Below are positions 8,047 to 17,234 of a DNA stretch of 64,000 bases, piece by piece; the first letter of the stretch is position 1; each line of letters begins with the position of its first letter. The stretch is from Bradyrhizobium viridifuturi (GTDB lineage: Bacteria > Pseudomonadota > Alphaproteobacteria > Rhizobiales > Xanthobacteraceae), in the NCBI RefSeq assembly GCF_001238275.1, contig NZ_LGTB01000024.1, positions 1 to 64,000 of the forward strand, in the 5' to 3' direction. The notes under the pieces were generated by a model. The model was not told the origin of the DNA and searched no databases. It saw only the letters and a list, made by a program, of their open reading frames with translations. The translations under genes and the position numbers were made by a program.

Positions 8047-9260
8047 ATCCAAATCTTCCCAATTCCTTCCGCAGCGGCCCCGACGAGCGCGGGCATTTCG
8101 GCATTTTCGGCGGACGCTTCGTCGCGGAAACGCTGATGCCGTTGATCCTCGATCTCGAAAAGGCCTATGCCGACGCCAAGGCCGATCCGGCGTTCCAGGC
8201 CGAGATGAATGTCTATCTGAAGGACTATGTCGGCCGGCCTTCGCCGCTCTATTTCGCCGAACGGCTGACCGAGCATCTGGGCGGCGCGAAGATCTATCTG
8301 AAGCGCGAGGAGCTCAACCACACCGGTTCGCACAAGGTCAACAACGTGCTCGGCCAGATCATGGTCGCGCGCCGGATGGGCAAGAAGCGCATCATCGCCG
8401 AGACCGGTGCCGGCCAGCATGGCGTGGCGACGGCGACCTTGTGCGCGCGGTTCGGGCTCGAATGCGTGGTCTATATGGGCGCGGTCGACGTCGAGCGGCA
8501 GCAGCCGAACGTGATCCGGATGGAGATGCTCGGCGCCAAGGTCGTCCCGGTGCAGTCCGGCGCGCGCACGCTGAAGGATGCCATGAACGACGCGCTGCGC
8601 GATTGGGTCACCAACGTGCACAACACCTTCTATTGCATCGGCACGGTGGCCGGCCCGCACCCCTATCCCATGATGGTGCGCGACTTCCAGTCGATCATCG
8701 GTCACGAGACGCGCAAGCAGATGCAGGAGGCCGAGGGCCGCCTGCCGGATTCGCTGATCGCCTGCATCGGCGGTGGCTCCAACGCGATGGGCCTGTTCCA
8801 TCCATTCCTCGACGATCCCTCGGTCGAGATCTTCGGCGTCGAGGCGGCCGGTCACGGGCTGACGCAGCTGCATGCGGCCTCGCTTGCCGGCGGGCGTCCC
8901 GGCGTGCTGCACGGCAACCGCACCTATCTGTTGATGGACGCCGACGGCCAGATCGAGGAGGCGCATTCGATCTCGGCCGGCCTCGACTATCCCGGCATCG
9001 GCCCCGAGCACGCCTGGCTGCACGAGACCGGCCGCGTGAAATATCTCTCGGCGACCGACGAGGAGGCGCTGGCCGCATTCCAGCTGCTGTCGCGGCTGGA
9101 GGGCATCATCCCGGCGCTGGAATCCGCGCATGCGATCGCGAAATTGTCCGAACTCGCGCCGCAGCGGCCGAAGGATCATTTGATGGTGGTCAATCTCTCG
9201 GGCCGTGGCGACAAGGACGTTCCGCAGGTCGGCGACATCTTGAAGGCGAGGCAGAAGTGA
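8043..9260 (+). CDS. trpB: tryptophan synthase subunit beta
   Basis: PLP-dependent beta subunit that condenses indole with serine. The 405-residue protein has LKREELNHTGSHKVNN, with the Schiff-base Lys in HK, the ETGAGQHG motif, and the PLP-phosphate loop GGGSNAMG. It is the standard TrpB1 form rather than TrpB2. It overlaps trpF by ATGA and trpA by GTGA, so the cluster should be translationally coupled and the alpha and beta subunits made in step. Confidence 0.97.
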   Translation: MNPNLPNSFRSGPDERGHFGIFGGRFVAETLMPLILDLEKAYADAKADPAFQAEMNVYLKDYVGRPSPLYFAERLTEHLGGAKIYLKREELNHTGSHKVNNVLGQIMVARRMGKKRIIAETGAGQHGVATATLCARFGLECVVYMGAVDVERQQPNVIRMEMLGAKVVPVQSGARTLKDAMNDALRDWVTNVHNTFYCIGTVAGPHPYPMMVRDFQSIIGHETRKQMQEAEGRLPDSLIACIGGGSNAMGLFHPFLDDPSVEIFGVEAAGHGLTQLHAASLAGGRPGVLHGNRTYLLMDADGQIEEAHSISAGLDYPGIGPEHAWLHETGRVKYLSATDEEALAAFQLLSRLEGIIPALESAHAIAKLSELAPQRPKDHLMVVNLSGRGDKDVPQVGDILKARQK

Positions 9261-10093
9261 GCACCCGTATCGACGCACGTTTCGCCGAGCTGAAGCAGCA
9301 GGGTCGCTCCGCTTTCGTCACCTTCGTGATGGCCGGCGACCCCGACCCGAAAACTTCGCTCGACATCCTCAAGGCGCTGCCGAAGGCCGGCGCCGACGTC
9401 ATCGAGATCGGCATGCCGTTCACCGATCCGATGGCCGACGGCCCGTCGATCCAGGCCGCCGGTCTGCGTGCGCTCAAGGGCGGCATGACCTTGCGCAAGA
9501 CGCTGGCGATGGTCCGCGACTTCCGCAAGGAGGACAACGCCACGCCGATCGTGCTGATGGGCTACTACAATCCGATCTACATCTACGGCGTCGACAGCTT
9601 CCTGGCCGATGCCAAGATCGCCGGGGTCGATGGCCTGATCATCGTCGACCTGCCGCCGGAGGAAGACACCGAGCTCTGCATCCCCGCGATCAAGGCCGGG
9701 CTGAACTTCATCCGCCTGGCGACACCGACCACCGACGACAAGCGCCTGCCGGCGGTGCTCGCCAACACCTCGGGCTTTGTCTACTACGTCGCGGTCACCG
9801 GAATAACCGGCAGTGCCGCGGCCGATTCGAAGGTCGTTGGAGCGGCCGTGGCGCGCATCAAGCGGCACACCGCGCTGCCGGTCTGCGTCGGCTTCGGCAT
9901 CCGAACTCCGGAAGCGGCGCGTGCGATCGCCGAGAACGCTGATGGCTCCGTGGTCGGCACCGCGCTGGTCGATGCCCTGAAGGGCAGCCTCGACGCCGAG
10001 GGCCGCGCCACGCCGAAGACCGTGAGCGCGGTGGCGGACCTGGTGTCGGCGCTGGCGCAGGGGGTCCGGGGCGCCAAGCAGGCCGCTGAATAA
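9257..10093 (+). CDS. trpA: tryptophan synthase subunit alpha
   Basis: Cleaves indole-3-glycerol phosphate to indole, channelled to TrpB. The 278-residue TIM barrel begins at GTG 9257, inside the trpB stop. The open frame extends much further upstream but only as a shadow of trpB. Catalytic Glu is in IEIGMPFTDPMADGP, catalytic Asp in IIVDLPPEE, and the phosphate site in GFGIRTPE. The start codon and 4-nt overlap match its neighbours. Confidence 0.97.
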   Translation: MSTRIDARFAELKQQGRSAFVTFVMAGDPDPKTSLDILKALPKAGADVIEIGMPFTDPMADGPSIQAAGLRALKGGMTLRKTLAMVRDFRKEDNATPIVLMGYYNPIYIYGVDSFLADAKIAGVDGLIIVDLPPEEDTELCIPAIKAGLNFIRLATPTTDDKRLPAVLANTSGFVYYVAVTGITGSAAADSKVVGAAVARIKRHTALPVCVGFGIRTPEAARAIAENADGSVVGTALVDALKGSLDAEGRATPKTVSAVADLVSALAQGVRGAKQAAE

Positions 10094-10197
10094 GCCACAT
10101 TTTGCGGCAACAAGGCCGCAGACGGCGGCTTGCCGGGTTCGCCCGGCCCGCCATATATCCAGCTGGTGCGGGACCGACCCGCATTTCGGAGCGAACC

Positions 10198-11139
10198 ATG
10201 AACTGGCTCACCAACGTTGTCCGGCCGAAGATCCGCAATATCCTGCGGCGCGAGACGCCGGAGAATCTCTGGATCAAGTGCCCGGATTCCGGACAGCTCG
10301 TGTTCTACAAGGACGTCGAGGCCAACCAGTTCGTGATCCCCGGCTCGAACTACCACATGCGTATGGGCGCGGTGGCGCGGCTGAAGTCGATCTTCGACAA
10401 CGAGACCTGGTTCGATGTCGCGTTGCCCGATGTCGCAGCCGATCCGCTCAAGTTTCGCGACGAGCGCAAATATGTCGACCGCATCAAGGACGCCCGCGCC
10501 AAGACCGGGCTGAACGACGCGGTCAAGGTCGGCTACGGCAAGCTCGAGGGCGCCGGCGTCGTGGTCGCGGTGCAGGATTTCGATTTCATGGGCGGCTCGC
10601 TCGGCATGGCCGCCGGTGAAGCGATGGTGCGCGGGCTTGAACTCGCGGTCGAGAAGAAGTCGCCGTTCATCGTGTTCGCTGCTTCCGGCGGCGCGCGGAT
10701 GCAGGAAGGCATCCTGTCGCTGATGCAGATGCCGCGCACCACCGTCGGCGTGCAGATGCTGCGCGAGGCGCGGCAGCCCTACATCGTGGTGCTGACCAAC
10801 CCGACCACTGGCGGCGTCACCGCCTCCTACGCGATGCTCGGCGACGTCCAGATCGCCGAGCCCGGCGCGCTGATCGGCTTTGCCGGCGCGCGCGTGATCG
10901 AGCAGACCATCCGCGAGAAGCTGCCGGAAGGCTTTCAGCGCGCCGAATATCTGCGCGAGCACGGCATGGTCGACATGGTCGTGCATCGCCATGACATGAA
11001 GGCGACGCTGGCGCGGCTGTGCCGCCTGTTCACCAAGTCGCCGGCGCTCGAAACCGCATCGAAGCCCGCAACTCCCGTCACCGAACCGGCCCAGATCGTG
11101 ACGGCCCCGGAGACGGTGCCGGCCGCGCCGCACGCGTGA
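10198..11139 (+). CDS. accD: acetyl-CoA carboxylase carboxyltransferase subunit beta
   Basis: Beta subunit of the carboxyltransferase making malonyl-CoA for fatty acid synthesis. The 313-residue protein starts at ATG 10198 after GGAG; a longer upstream frame lacks family similarity. The body has the crotonase-like ASGGARMQEG and TNPTTGGVTASYAMLGD motifs. Of the four zinc-ribbon Cys usually near residues 28-50, only Cys28 remains: the next becomes Ser31 and the second pair is replaced by IPGS. Zinc binding is therefore doubtful, as I recall for other Rhizobiales AccD. The C-terminus is a Pro/Ala/Thr-rich tail. Confidence 0.95.
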   Translation: MNWLTNVVRPKIRNILRRETPENLWIKCPDSGQLVFYKDVEANQFVIPGSNYHMRMGAVARLKSIFDNETWFDVALPDVAADPLKFRDERKYVDRIKDARAKTGLNDAVKVGYGKLEGAGVVVAVQDFDFMGGSLGMAAGEAMVRGLELAVEKKSPFIVFAASGGARMQEGILSLMQMPRTTVGVQMLREARQPYIVVLTNPTTGGVTASYAMLGDVQIAEPGALIGFAGARVIEQTIREKLPEGFQRAEYLREHGMVDMVVHRHDMKATLARLCRLFTKSPALETASKPATPVTEPAQIVTAPETVPAAPHA

Positions 11140-12479
11140 CCGCAAGCGCCGCCCCATCTCAGACCTCGTTCGAGGCGCTGATCGCGCGGATATCGGCGCT
11201 GCATCCCAAGCGCATCGATCTCAGCCTCGATCGCATGCGCGGCCTGATGGAGCGGCTCGATCATCCCGAGCGCAAGCTGCCGCCGGTGATCCATGTCGCC
11301 GGCACCAACGGCAAGGGCTCGACTGTCGCCTATCTGCGCGCGATTCTGGAAGCGTCGGGCCTGCGGGTGCATGTCTTCACCTCGCCCTATCTGGTGCGAC
11401 TCAACGAATGTTACCGGCTCGGCGCCGTCGGCGGCGGCAAGCTCGTCGGCGACGACGAACTGCACGCGACGTTCGAAGATTGCGAGCGCATCAATGCCGG
11501 CAATCCGATCACGATCTTCGAGATGGAAACGGCTGTCGCGTTCTGCCTGTTCGCGAAGCATCCAGCCGACGTCGCGCTGCTCGAGGTCGGCCTCGGCGGC
11601 CGGCTGGACTCCACCAATGTGGTCGAGACGCCGCTGGCTTCGGTGATCACGCCGGTCAGCATGGACCACATGGAATTCCTCGGCGACACGCTGGCACTGA
11701 TCGCCGCCGAGAAGGCCGCGATCATCAAGCGCAAGGTGCCGGTGGTGTGTGCCGAGCAGGCGCCGGACGCGATGGCGGTGATCGAGGCGGAGGCGCACCG
11801 CATGCGCGCGCCGCTGCATGCCGCCGGCCAGCAATGGCATGTCGGCGTCGAGCGCGGCCGGCTGGTCTATCAGGACGAGCGCGGCCTGATGGATCTCGCC
11901 GCGCCAAAACTGTTCGGCCGCCACCAGTTCGACAATGCCGGCCTTGCGATCGCGACATTGCGCGCGATCGACACGTTCAAGCTCAACATCGCCGCCTTCG
12001 AGGCCGGCATCGTCAATGCGGAATGGCCGGCGCGGATGCAGCGGCTGGTCTCCGGCACGCTCGTCTGCCAGGGGCCGCAGGGCTCCGAGGTCTGGCTCGA
12101 TGGCGGCCACAATGCCGAGGGCGGCCGTGTCGCGGCCGCCGCGCTCGGCGATCTCGAGGAACGGGTGTCGCGGCCGCTGGTGGTGATCGCAGGCATGATG
12201 GCCAACAAGGATGCCGGCGCTTTCCTCGCCAATTTCGCCGGACTGACGCGCCACATCATCGCGGTCCCGGTGCCCGGCCGCGACAACGGCATGGCACCGG
12301 ACAAGCTCGCCGATGCCGCGCGTGCGCTCGGCATGCGTGTCGAGATCGCGACCGGCGTCGACACCGCGCTGCAGCGGCTCGCCACGCTGGCCTACGAGGT
12401 GCCGCCGCGCATCCTGATCACCGGCTCGCTGTACCTCGCCGGCCCGGTGCTTGCGGCCAACGGCACGCCTCCTGCATAA
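11136..12479 (+). CDS. folC: bifunctional folylpolyglutamate synthase/dihydrofolate synthase
   Basis: Adds glutamate to dihydropteroate and to folates. The 447-residue protein starts at GTG 11136, overlapping the accD stop by 4 nt. The ATP-binding loop is VAGTNGKGSTVAY, followed by the mid-domain LLEVGLGGRLDSTNV motif and the C-terminal LDGGHNAEGG motif of the Mur-ligase-like fold. The accD-folC pairing is common across proteobacteria. Nothing is truncated. Confidence 0.95.
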   Translation: MTASAAPSQTSFEALIARISALHPKRIDLSLDRMRGLMERLDHPERKLPPVIHVAGTNGKGSTVAYLRAILEASGLRVHVFTSPYLVRLNECYRLGAVGGGKLVGDDELHATFEDCERINAGNPITIFEMETAVAFCLFAKHPADVALLEVGLGGRLDSTNVVETPLASVITPVSMDHMEFLGDTLALIAAEKAAIIKRKVPVVCAEQAPDAMAVIEAEAHRMRAPLHAAGQQWHVGVERGRLVYQDERGLMDLAAPKLFGRHQFDNAGLAIATLRAIDTFKLNIAAFEAGIVNAEWPARMQRLVSGTLVCQGPQGSEVWLDGGHNAEGGRVAAAALGDLEERVSRPLVVIAGMMANKDAGAFLANFAGLTRHIIAVPVPGRDNGMAPDKLADAARALGMRVEIATGVDTALQRLATLAYEVPPRILITGSLYLAGPVLAANGTPPA

Positions 12480-12527
12480 GTGGTCGCGCGTCCCGGATGC
12501 GGTGCGCATGTGGGAGGACGAGACATC

Positions 12528-13268
12528 ATGCGTTTTGCTGCGATCGCCGACATCCACGGCAACCACCTCGCGCTTGAAGCGGTGCTCGCGGACATTCGCG
12601 CGCAGGGTATTTCCGACATCGTCGATCTCGGCGACATGGTGAGCGGGCCGCTCGATGCGCGGCCGACCATCGACATGCTGATGGCGCTCGATGCGGTCCA
12701 TCTGCTCGGCAATCACGACCGCTATCTGATCGATCGCCCGCACGAGAAAATGGGCTCCTGGGAGCGGCGAACCTTTACCCAGCTCGAACCCAAGCATTTC
12801 GATTGGCTGCGCACGCTGCCGGCGAAAGCGGTCTATCGCGACAGGGTCTTCCTTTGTCACGCAACGCCGCAGGATGACGAGACCTATTGGCTCGACACGG
12901 TGCTGCCGGGCGGCGAGGTCCTGATGCCCCCGCTGGAAGCGATCGAGGCGAGGGCGGCTGGCGTCGCGCAATCGCTGATCCTCTGCGCGCACACTCACCT
13001 CGCCCGCGCGGTGCGGCTTGGCGACGGCCGGCTGCTCGTCAATCCCGGCAGCGTCGGCTCGCCCGGCTATCGCGCCGGCAAGCCGCATCCGCATGTCGTG
13101 GAAGCCGGCTCACCAGACGCGCGCTACGCGATCCTCGAACAGGTCGATGGCGACTGGGACGTCACCTTCCGCCACATCCCCTACGATCACGCGGCGATGG
13201 CCGCGCTGGCACGACATAACGGCGAGGCCGAGCTCGCCTCCGCGCTGGCGACGGGATGGATCAGGTAA
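12528..13268 (+). CDS. metallophosphoesterase family protein
   Basis: A 246-residue calcineurin-like phosphoesterase of the compact YfcE/MJ0936-like group. Metal-binding motifs run in order: DIHGNH near residue 8, GDMV near 37, GNHDR near 61, then HATP and HTHLARAV further on. Start ATG 12528 has GGGAGG upstream. Such enzymes are small cytosolic phosphodiesterases whose substrates cannot be predicted from sequence. It follows folC by 48 nt and may be the last gene of that transcript. Confidence 0.85.
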   Translation: MRFAAIADIHGNHLALEAVLADIRAQGISDIVDLGDMVSGPLDARPTIDMLMALDAVHLLGNHDRYLIDRPHEKMGSWERRTFTQLEPKHFDWLRTLPAKAVYRDRVFLCHATPQDDETYWLDTVLPGGEVLMPPLEAIEARAAGVAQSLILCAHTHLARAVRLGDGRLLVNPGSVGSPGYRAGKPHPHVVEAGSPDARYAILEQVDGDWDVTFRHIPYDHAAMAALARHNGEAELASALATGWIR

Positions 13269-13271
13269 AGC

Positions 13272-13296
13272 AAAACGGCCGGCTTTCGCCGGCCGT
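13272..13296 (-). terminator. intrinsic terminator of trxA
   Basis: Perfect hairpin ACGGCCGGC-GAAA-GCCGGCCGT followed by TTTTG, read on the minus strand. It sits between the convergent phosphoesterase and trxA genes and serves trxA. Confidence 0.88.
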
Positions 13297-13323
13297 ATCG
13301 CAAATCAGCTAATTCAAAGCGGA

Positions 13324-13643
13324 TCAGACCGCAGCGGTGATCCACTGCTGCAGCTTGGCCTTCGGCGCGGCGCGACCTGACGGGACGCCATCTCGCCGCC
13401 CTTGAAGATCATCAGGGTCGGGATCGACATCACGCCATATTTCGACGCGGTCTTCGGGCTCTCGTCGACGTTGAGCTTCACGATCTTGACCTTGTCGCCC
13501 ATCGCGCCGGAAATCTCATCGAGAGCGGGCGCGATCATGCGGCAGGGGCCGCACCATTCGGCCCAGAAGTCGACGACCACCGGCCCGGTCGCCTTGAGCA
13601 CTTCGGCTTCGAAATCGGCGTCAGAAACCTTGCCAACGGCCAT
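13324..13643 (-). CDS. trxA: thioredoxin (one-base frameshift near the C-terminus)
   Basis: Major cytosolic disulfide reductase, with active site WCGPC and the cis-Pro loop SIPTLMIF. The natural start is ATG 13643 after GAGG, giving AVGKVSDADF. The frame breaks near 13373, after GEMASRQV. Restoring one base (GTCGGCGCC instead of GTCGCGCC) recovers GAAPKAKLQQWITAAV and a 106-residue protein with a stop at 13324. The normal C-terminal helix is still encoded in the other frame, so I read this as a sequencing error. It lies downstream of addB-addA. Confidence 0.9.
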
Positions 13644-13759
13644 GTGAGTACCTCGTTCAGTTGAGACAAAAGGGCGCGGTGGAGAATCGCGCCCGGGAGC
13701 ATGCGGCAAACGTATGAACGCCCCCTTGCCGGGTCAAGCTTGCTCACGCCGACATGAAC

Positions 13760-16700
13760 TTATGCCAGCCCGGCGTCCAGCGCGGAGGCGGAAATCTCCA
13801 TCATTTCAGGGGTTTCGGTCCAGAGCAGGGCGGCGTGGATGATCCTCTGGGGATAAAGTTTTGCCAGCACCGCGCGGTACAGCGCGAGCTGCCGGATATA
13901 ACCCCTGGGAGCCTCGGCGCAGTCTTCGGCGGGGCGTGGTTGGTCTTGAAATCGACGATCAGGACCTCGTTCGGCGTGACCACCAGCCGGTCGATCTGGC
14001 CCGAGACCAGCGCCTTCGGCTGGCCCGGCCGCTCCAGCCGGCCGACGATCGAAACCTCGGCACGGCTGCCGGGGGCAAACACCGGCGCGAAGCGCAGATC
14101 GACGGTCAGGGCGACCACCTGCCGGGCCAGCGCCGCGCGCTCTTCCTCGCTCCAGCCATCGGCGTTGCGCGCGAGATAGCCGAGCGCCGCGCCGAGCCGT
14201 CGTTCCAGCGCGACGTCGGGCAGCGATTGCAGCAGGCGATGCACCAGCGTGCCGCGTTGCAGGGCGCGGGCGCGCAGCTGCACCGATTCGCCTGATCGTA
14301 TCGGATGGCTGTCGCCGTCAGTCGGATCGGAGGGACGCAGCACGCCCGCGGCGGCCGCCTCGGGGGCGGCCGCTTCACGCAGCCAGGACGGCAGCGCGAC
14401 CGGTGCCGCGGCCGTTGACGCGGCCGCGCCGGTGAGATCGGCGACGTCATCCGGCCGCGAATAGCGCATCACCTTGCCGGCCGGCGTCTCCTGTTCTTCG
14501 AGCTTGAGCCCGGCATTGGCGAGCCCCTTGGTGATCAGATCGTACCAGGAGGATTTCCGCACCGTGTTCATGTTGCCGGGCATGCAGCCGCCGACGATTA
14601 GCCGGTCGGCGGCGCGGGTCATCGCGACATAGAGCAGGCGGCGATATTCGTCCTCGGTGTCGCCGAGCATCGCCTTGCGCGCGTCGGCGACGGCGGGCGG
14701 ATCGTCGGCCTTCTTGCCGGCCCACACCACGACGCCGGGCGCGTTCGGCGCGGCATTGCCCTGCGGCAGATGGATCAGCCGCAGCCGCTGGGTGTCCGAC
14801 GGCGAGGTCGTGGTGTCGACCAGGAACACCACCGACGCCTCGAGGCCCTTGGCGCCGTGCACGGTCATCACGCGGACCTCGTCACGCGAAATCTCCATGT
14901 CGCGCTTCACCTCGGTGTCGGCGGCGCGCAGCCAGGCGACGAAGCCCTGCAGCGAGGCCGGCGCCTTGCGCTCATAGCCCAGCGCGAGCTCGAGGAATTC
15001 GTCGAGCGCATCGTTGGCCTCATGTCCGAGCCGGCGCAGCATCCGCGCCCGCCCGCCGTCGCCGCCGAGCAGCCAGGCGTAGAACGCGAACGGCGTCTCC
15101 TGGGTGAAGCGGCGCTCGCACGCTTCCAGGCGGCGCAGCGCCGCCGAAAAACGTTCGTCGGTCGGCGCCTGTGCGGTCAGTGCCTCGCGCAACGAGCCGC
15201 GTCGCTGCCAGGCCAGCTTGAACAGATCGTCGTCGTCGAGGCCGAACAGCGGGCTCTTCAGCGCCACCGCGAGCGCGAGATCGTCCTGCGGAAGCAGCAG
15301 CGCGTCGGCGAGGTTCATCAGGTCGATGATCGCGATGTGCTCGGTCAGCTTCAGCCGGTCGGCGCCGGCGACCGGAATGCCCGCGTGCTTCAGCGCCTGG
15401 ATCACCGCGTCGAAGGCGTTGCCGCGCCGCCGCACCAGGATCAGCATGTCGCCGTAACGCAGTGGCCGCCGCCCGCCGGCGCTGCCGGTCATGGTGCCGC
15501 TGCTGACCAGGCGCTTGATCTCGGCCTGGATACGCCGCGCCAGCTTCACCTCGGGGCTGGTCATCGCGACGCCGTCGAACGGCGCGCGCCAGCCTTCGAT
15601 GTCCTGGCGGTCGTCGGCAACAGCGAGATCCCACAGCTCGATCTGGCTGGGGCCGGCATCGGCCATCGCATTGTGAATCGGATAGCCGTTCTCGACCGCA
15701 TGGATGCTGCGGAAGATCTCCTGCTCGCGGAACACGTGGTCGACCGAATGCAGGATCACAGGCCCCGAGCGGAACGAATAGGTGAACGACACCGGATCGA
15801 ATTTCAGCCCGGCCTCCTCGAACCGCCGTTTCAGCTCGCGCCGGCGCAGGTCGAACTCACGCGGCGCCGCCCCCTGGAACGAGAAGATCGACTGCTTCTC
15901 GTCGCCGACCGCGAACACCGTACGCACCAGGCCATCGCGCGCGCCGGCGCCGGCGGTGAATTCCGAGATGATGTGCGCGACGATGTCCCACTGCCGTGGG
16001 CTGGTGTCCTGCGCCTCGTCGATCAGCACGTGATCGACGCCGCGGTCGAGCTTGTAATGCACCCAGCCGGAGGAGACGCGGTCGAGCATATCAAGCGTCT
16101 TGTCGATCAGATCGTCATAGTCGAGCAGGCCGCGTTCCAGCTTCTCGCGCCGGTAATGCGCAGCCGCTGCGGTCGCGATGTGGATCAGCGCCTCGGTGCG
16201 GTCGCGCGCGACCACGGCGCGGCGCCGTTCGATCAGCGGACCGAGCCGGTCGATCTCGGCATCGAACCTGTTGCCCGCGACCGAATTCTTCTTGATGAAG
16301 TTGTTGGTGATGACGGACGCGCGCGGCGCGCGGTCGTCGGTCAGGAACACGCCGAGATATTCGTCGACCTGCGCCGCGCCGGTGAAGCTCAGCGCCGCCC
16401 GCAGCCGCTCGGCCTGCTTCTGATCCGCCTTGCTGCTGGTATCGAGCAGCGTCGCCATCTCCCTCCAGCTCGACCGCGGCAGGTTCGGCCCGTCGACGAT
16501 ATCGCGTTCGACATCCTCGATGCGATCCTCGGTGGAGACGCCGAGCGCGGCCGACATCTGCGCGGCGGCGGCCGTGGCGTTGCCGGCGGCATCGGTCCAG
16601 GCCATGAAGTGGTCGCGGCTGAGGCAGGCCTCGCGGACCACCTCCTTGAACGTGCGTCGGCGGCATTCGCCATCGCGGTCCGTAGCGCGCGGCCGATCGG

Positions 16701-17234
16701 ACTGTCGGGAATCCGCGACGCCTCGAGGAACACGGCGAGATTGGCGCGCTCCATCATCTCGTTCTGGTCGCGGTCGTCGAGCACGGCAAAGCGCGCCGGC
16801 ACATTGGCCTCGAACGGGAACTGCTGCAGCAGGCGGGTGCACAGCGCGTGGATGGTCTGCACCTTCAATCCGCCGGGCGTTTCCAGCGCGCAGGCAAACA
16901 GCTTTCGTGCCTCGCGCCGCAGCGTGGCGCTGGGATGCGCGATGCCGGCCTCGCGGATCGCGGCATCGAGCCCGGCATCGTCGAGCGTCACCCAATGGCC
17001 GAGCGTCGTGAACACGCGCTCGGCCATGTTGGCCGCGGCGGCCTTGGTGAAGGTGATGCAGAGGATCTTCTCCGGCGGCACGCCTGACAGCAAAAGGCGG
17101 ATCACGCGCTGCACCAGCACATGCGTCTTGCCCGAGCCGGCATTGGCCGACACGAAGGTCGACGCCTTTGGATCGGACGCGCGTGCCTGCGCGTCGCGTA
17201 CCGCCGGCGGGATCGGACGGGGCGCTTTCACCAT
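13760..17234 (-). CDS. addA: double-strand break repair helicase-nuclease AddA (two frameshifts)
   Basis: Helicase-nuclease subunit of AddAB, which resects DNA ends for RecA. It has Walker A SANAGSGKTH near residue 30, UvrD-type motifs (DEAQDTSP, GDEKQSIFSFQG, TVHGAKGLE, YVAMTRA), and a C-terminal PD-(D/E)XK nuclease with VDFKTNH. Start ATG 17234 overlaps the addB stop by 7 nt. The frame breaks near 16655 (after AMANAADA) and near 13918 (after APPKTA). One missing base at each site restores a continuous 1158-residue protein ending at 13760. Both breaks fit short-homopolymer undercalls. Confidence 0.9.

Noticed and set aside
8441..9256. Long 5' extension of the trpA frame
   Set aside because: It overlaps trpB fully and has no similarity to TrpA; GTG 9257 with the 4-nt overlap is the natural start.
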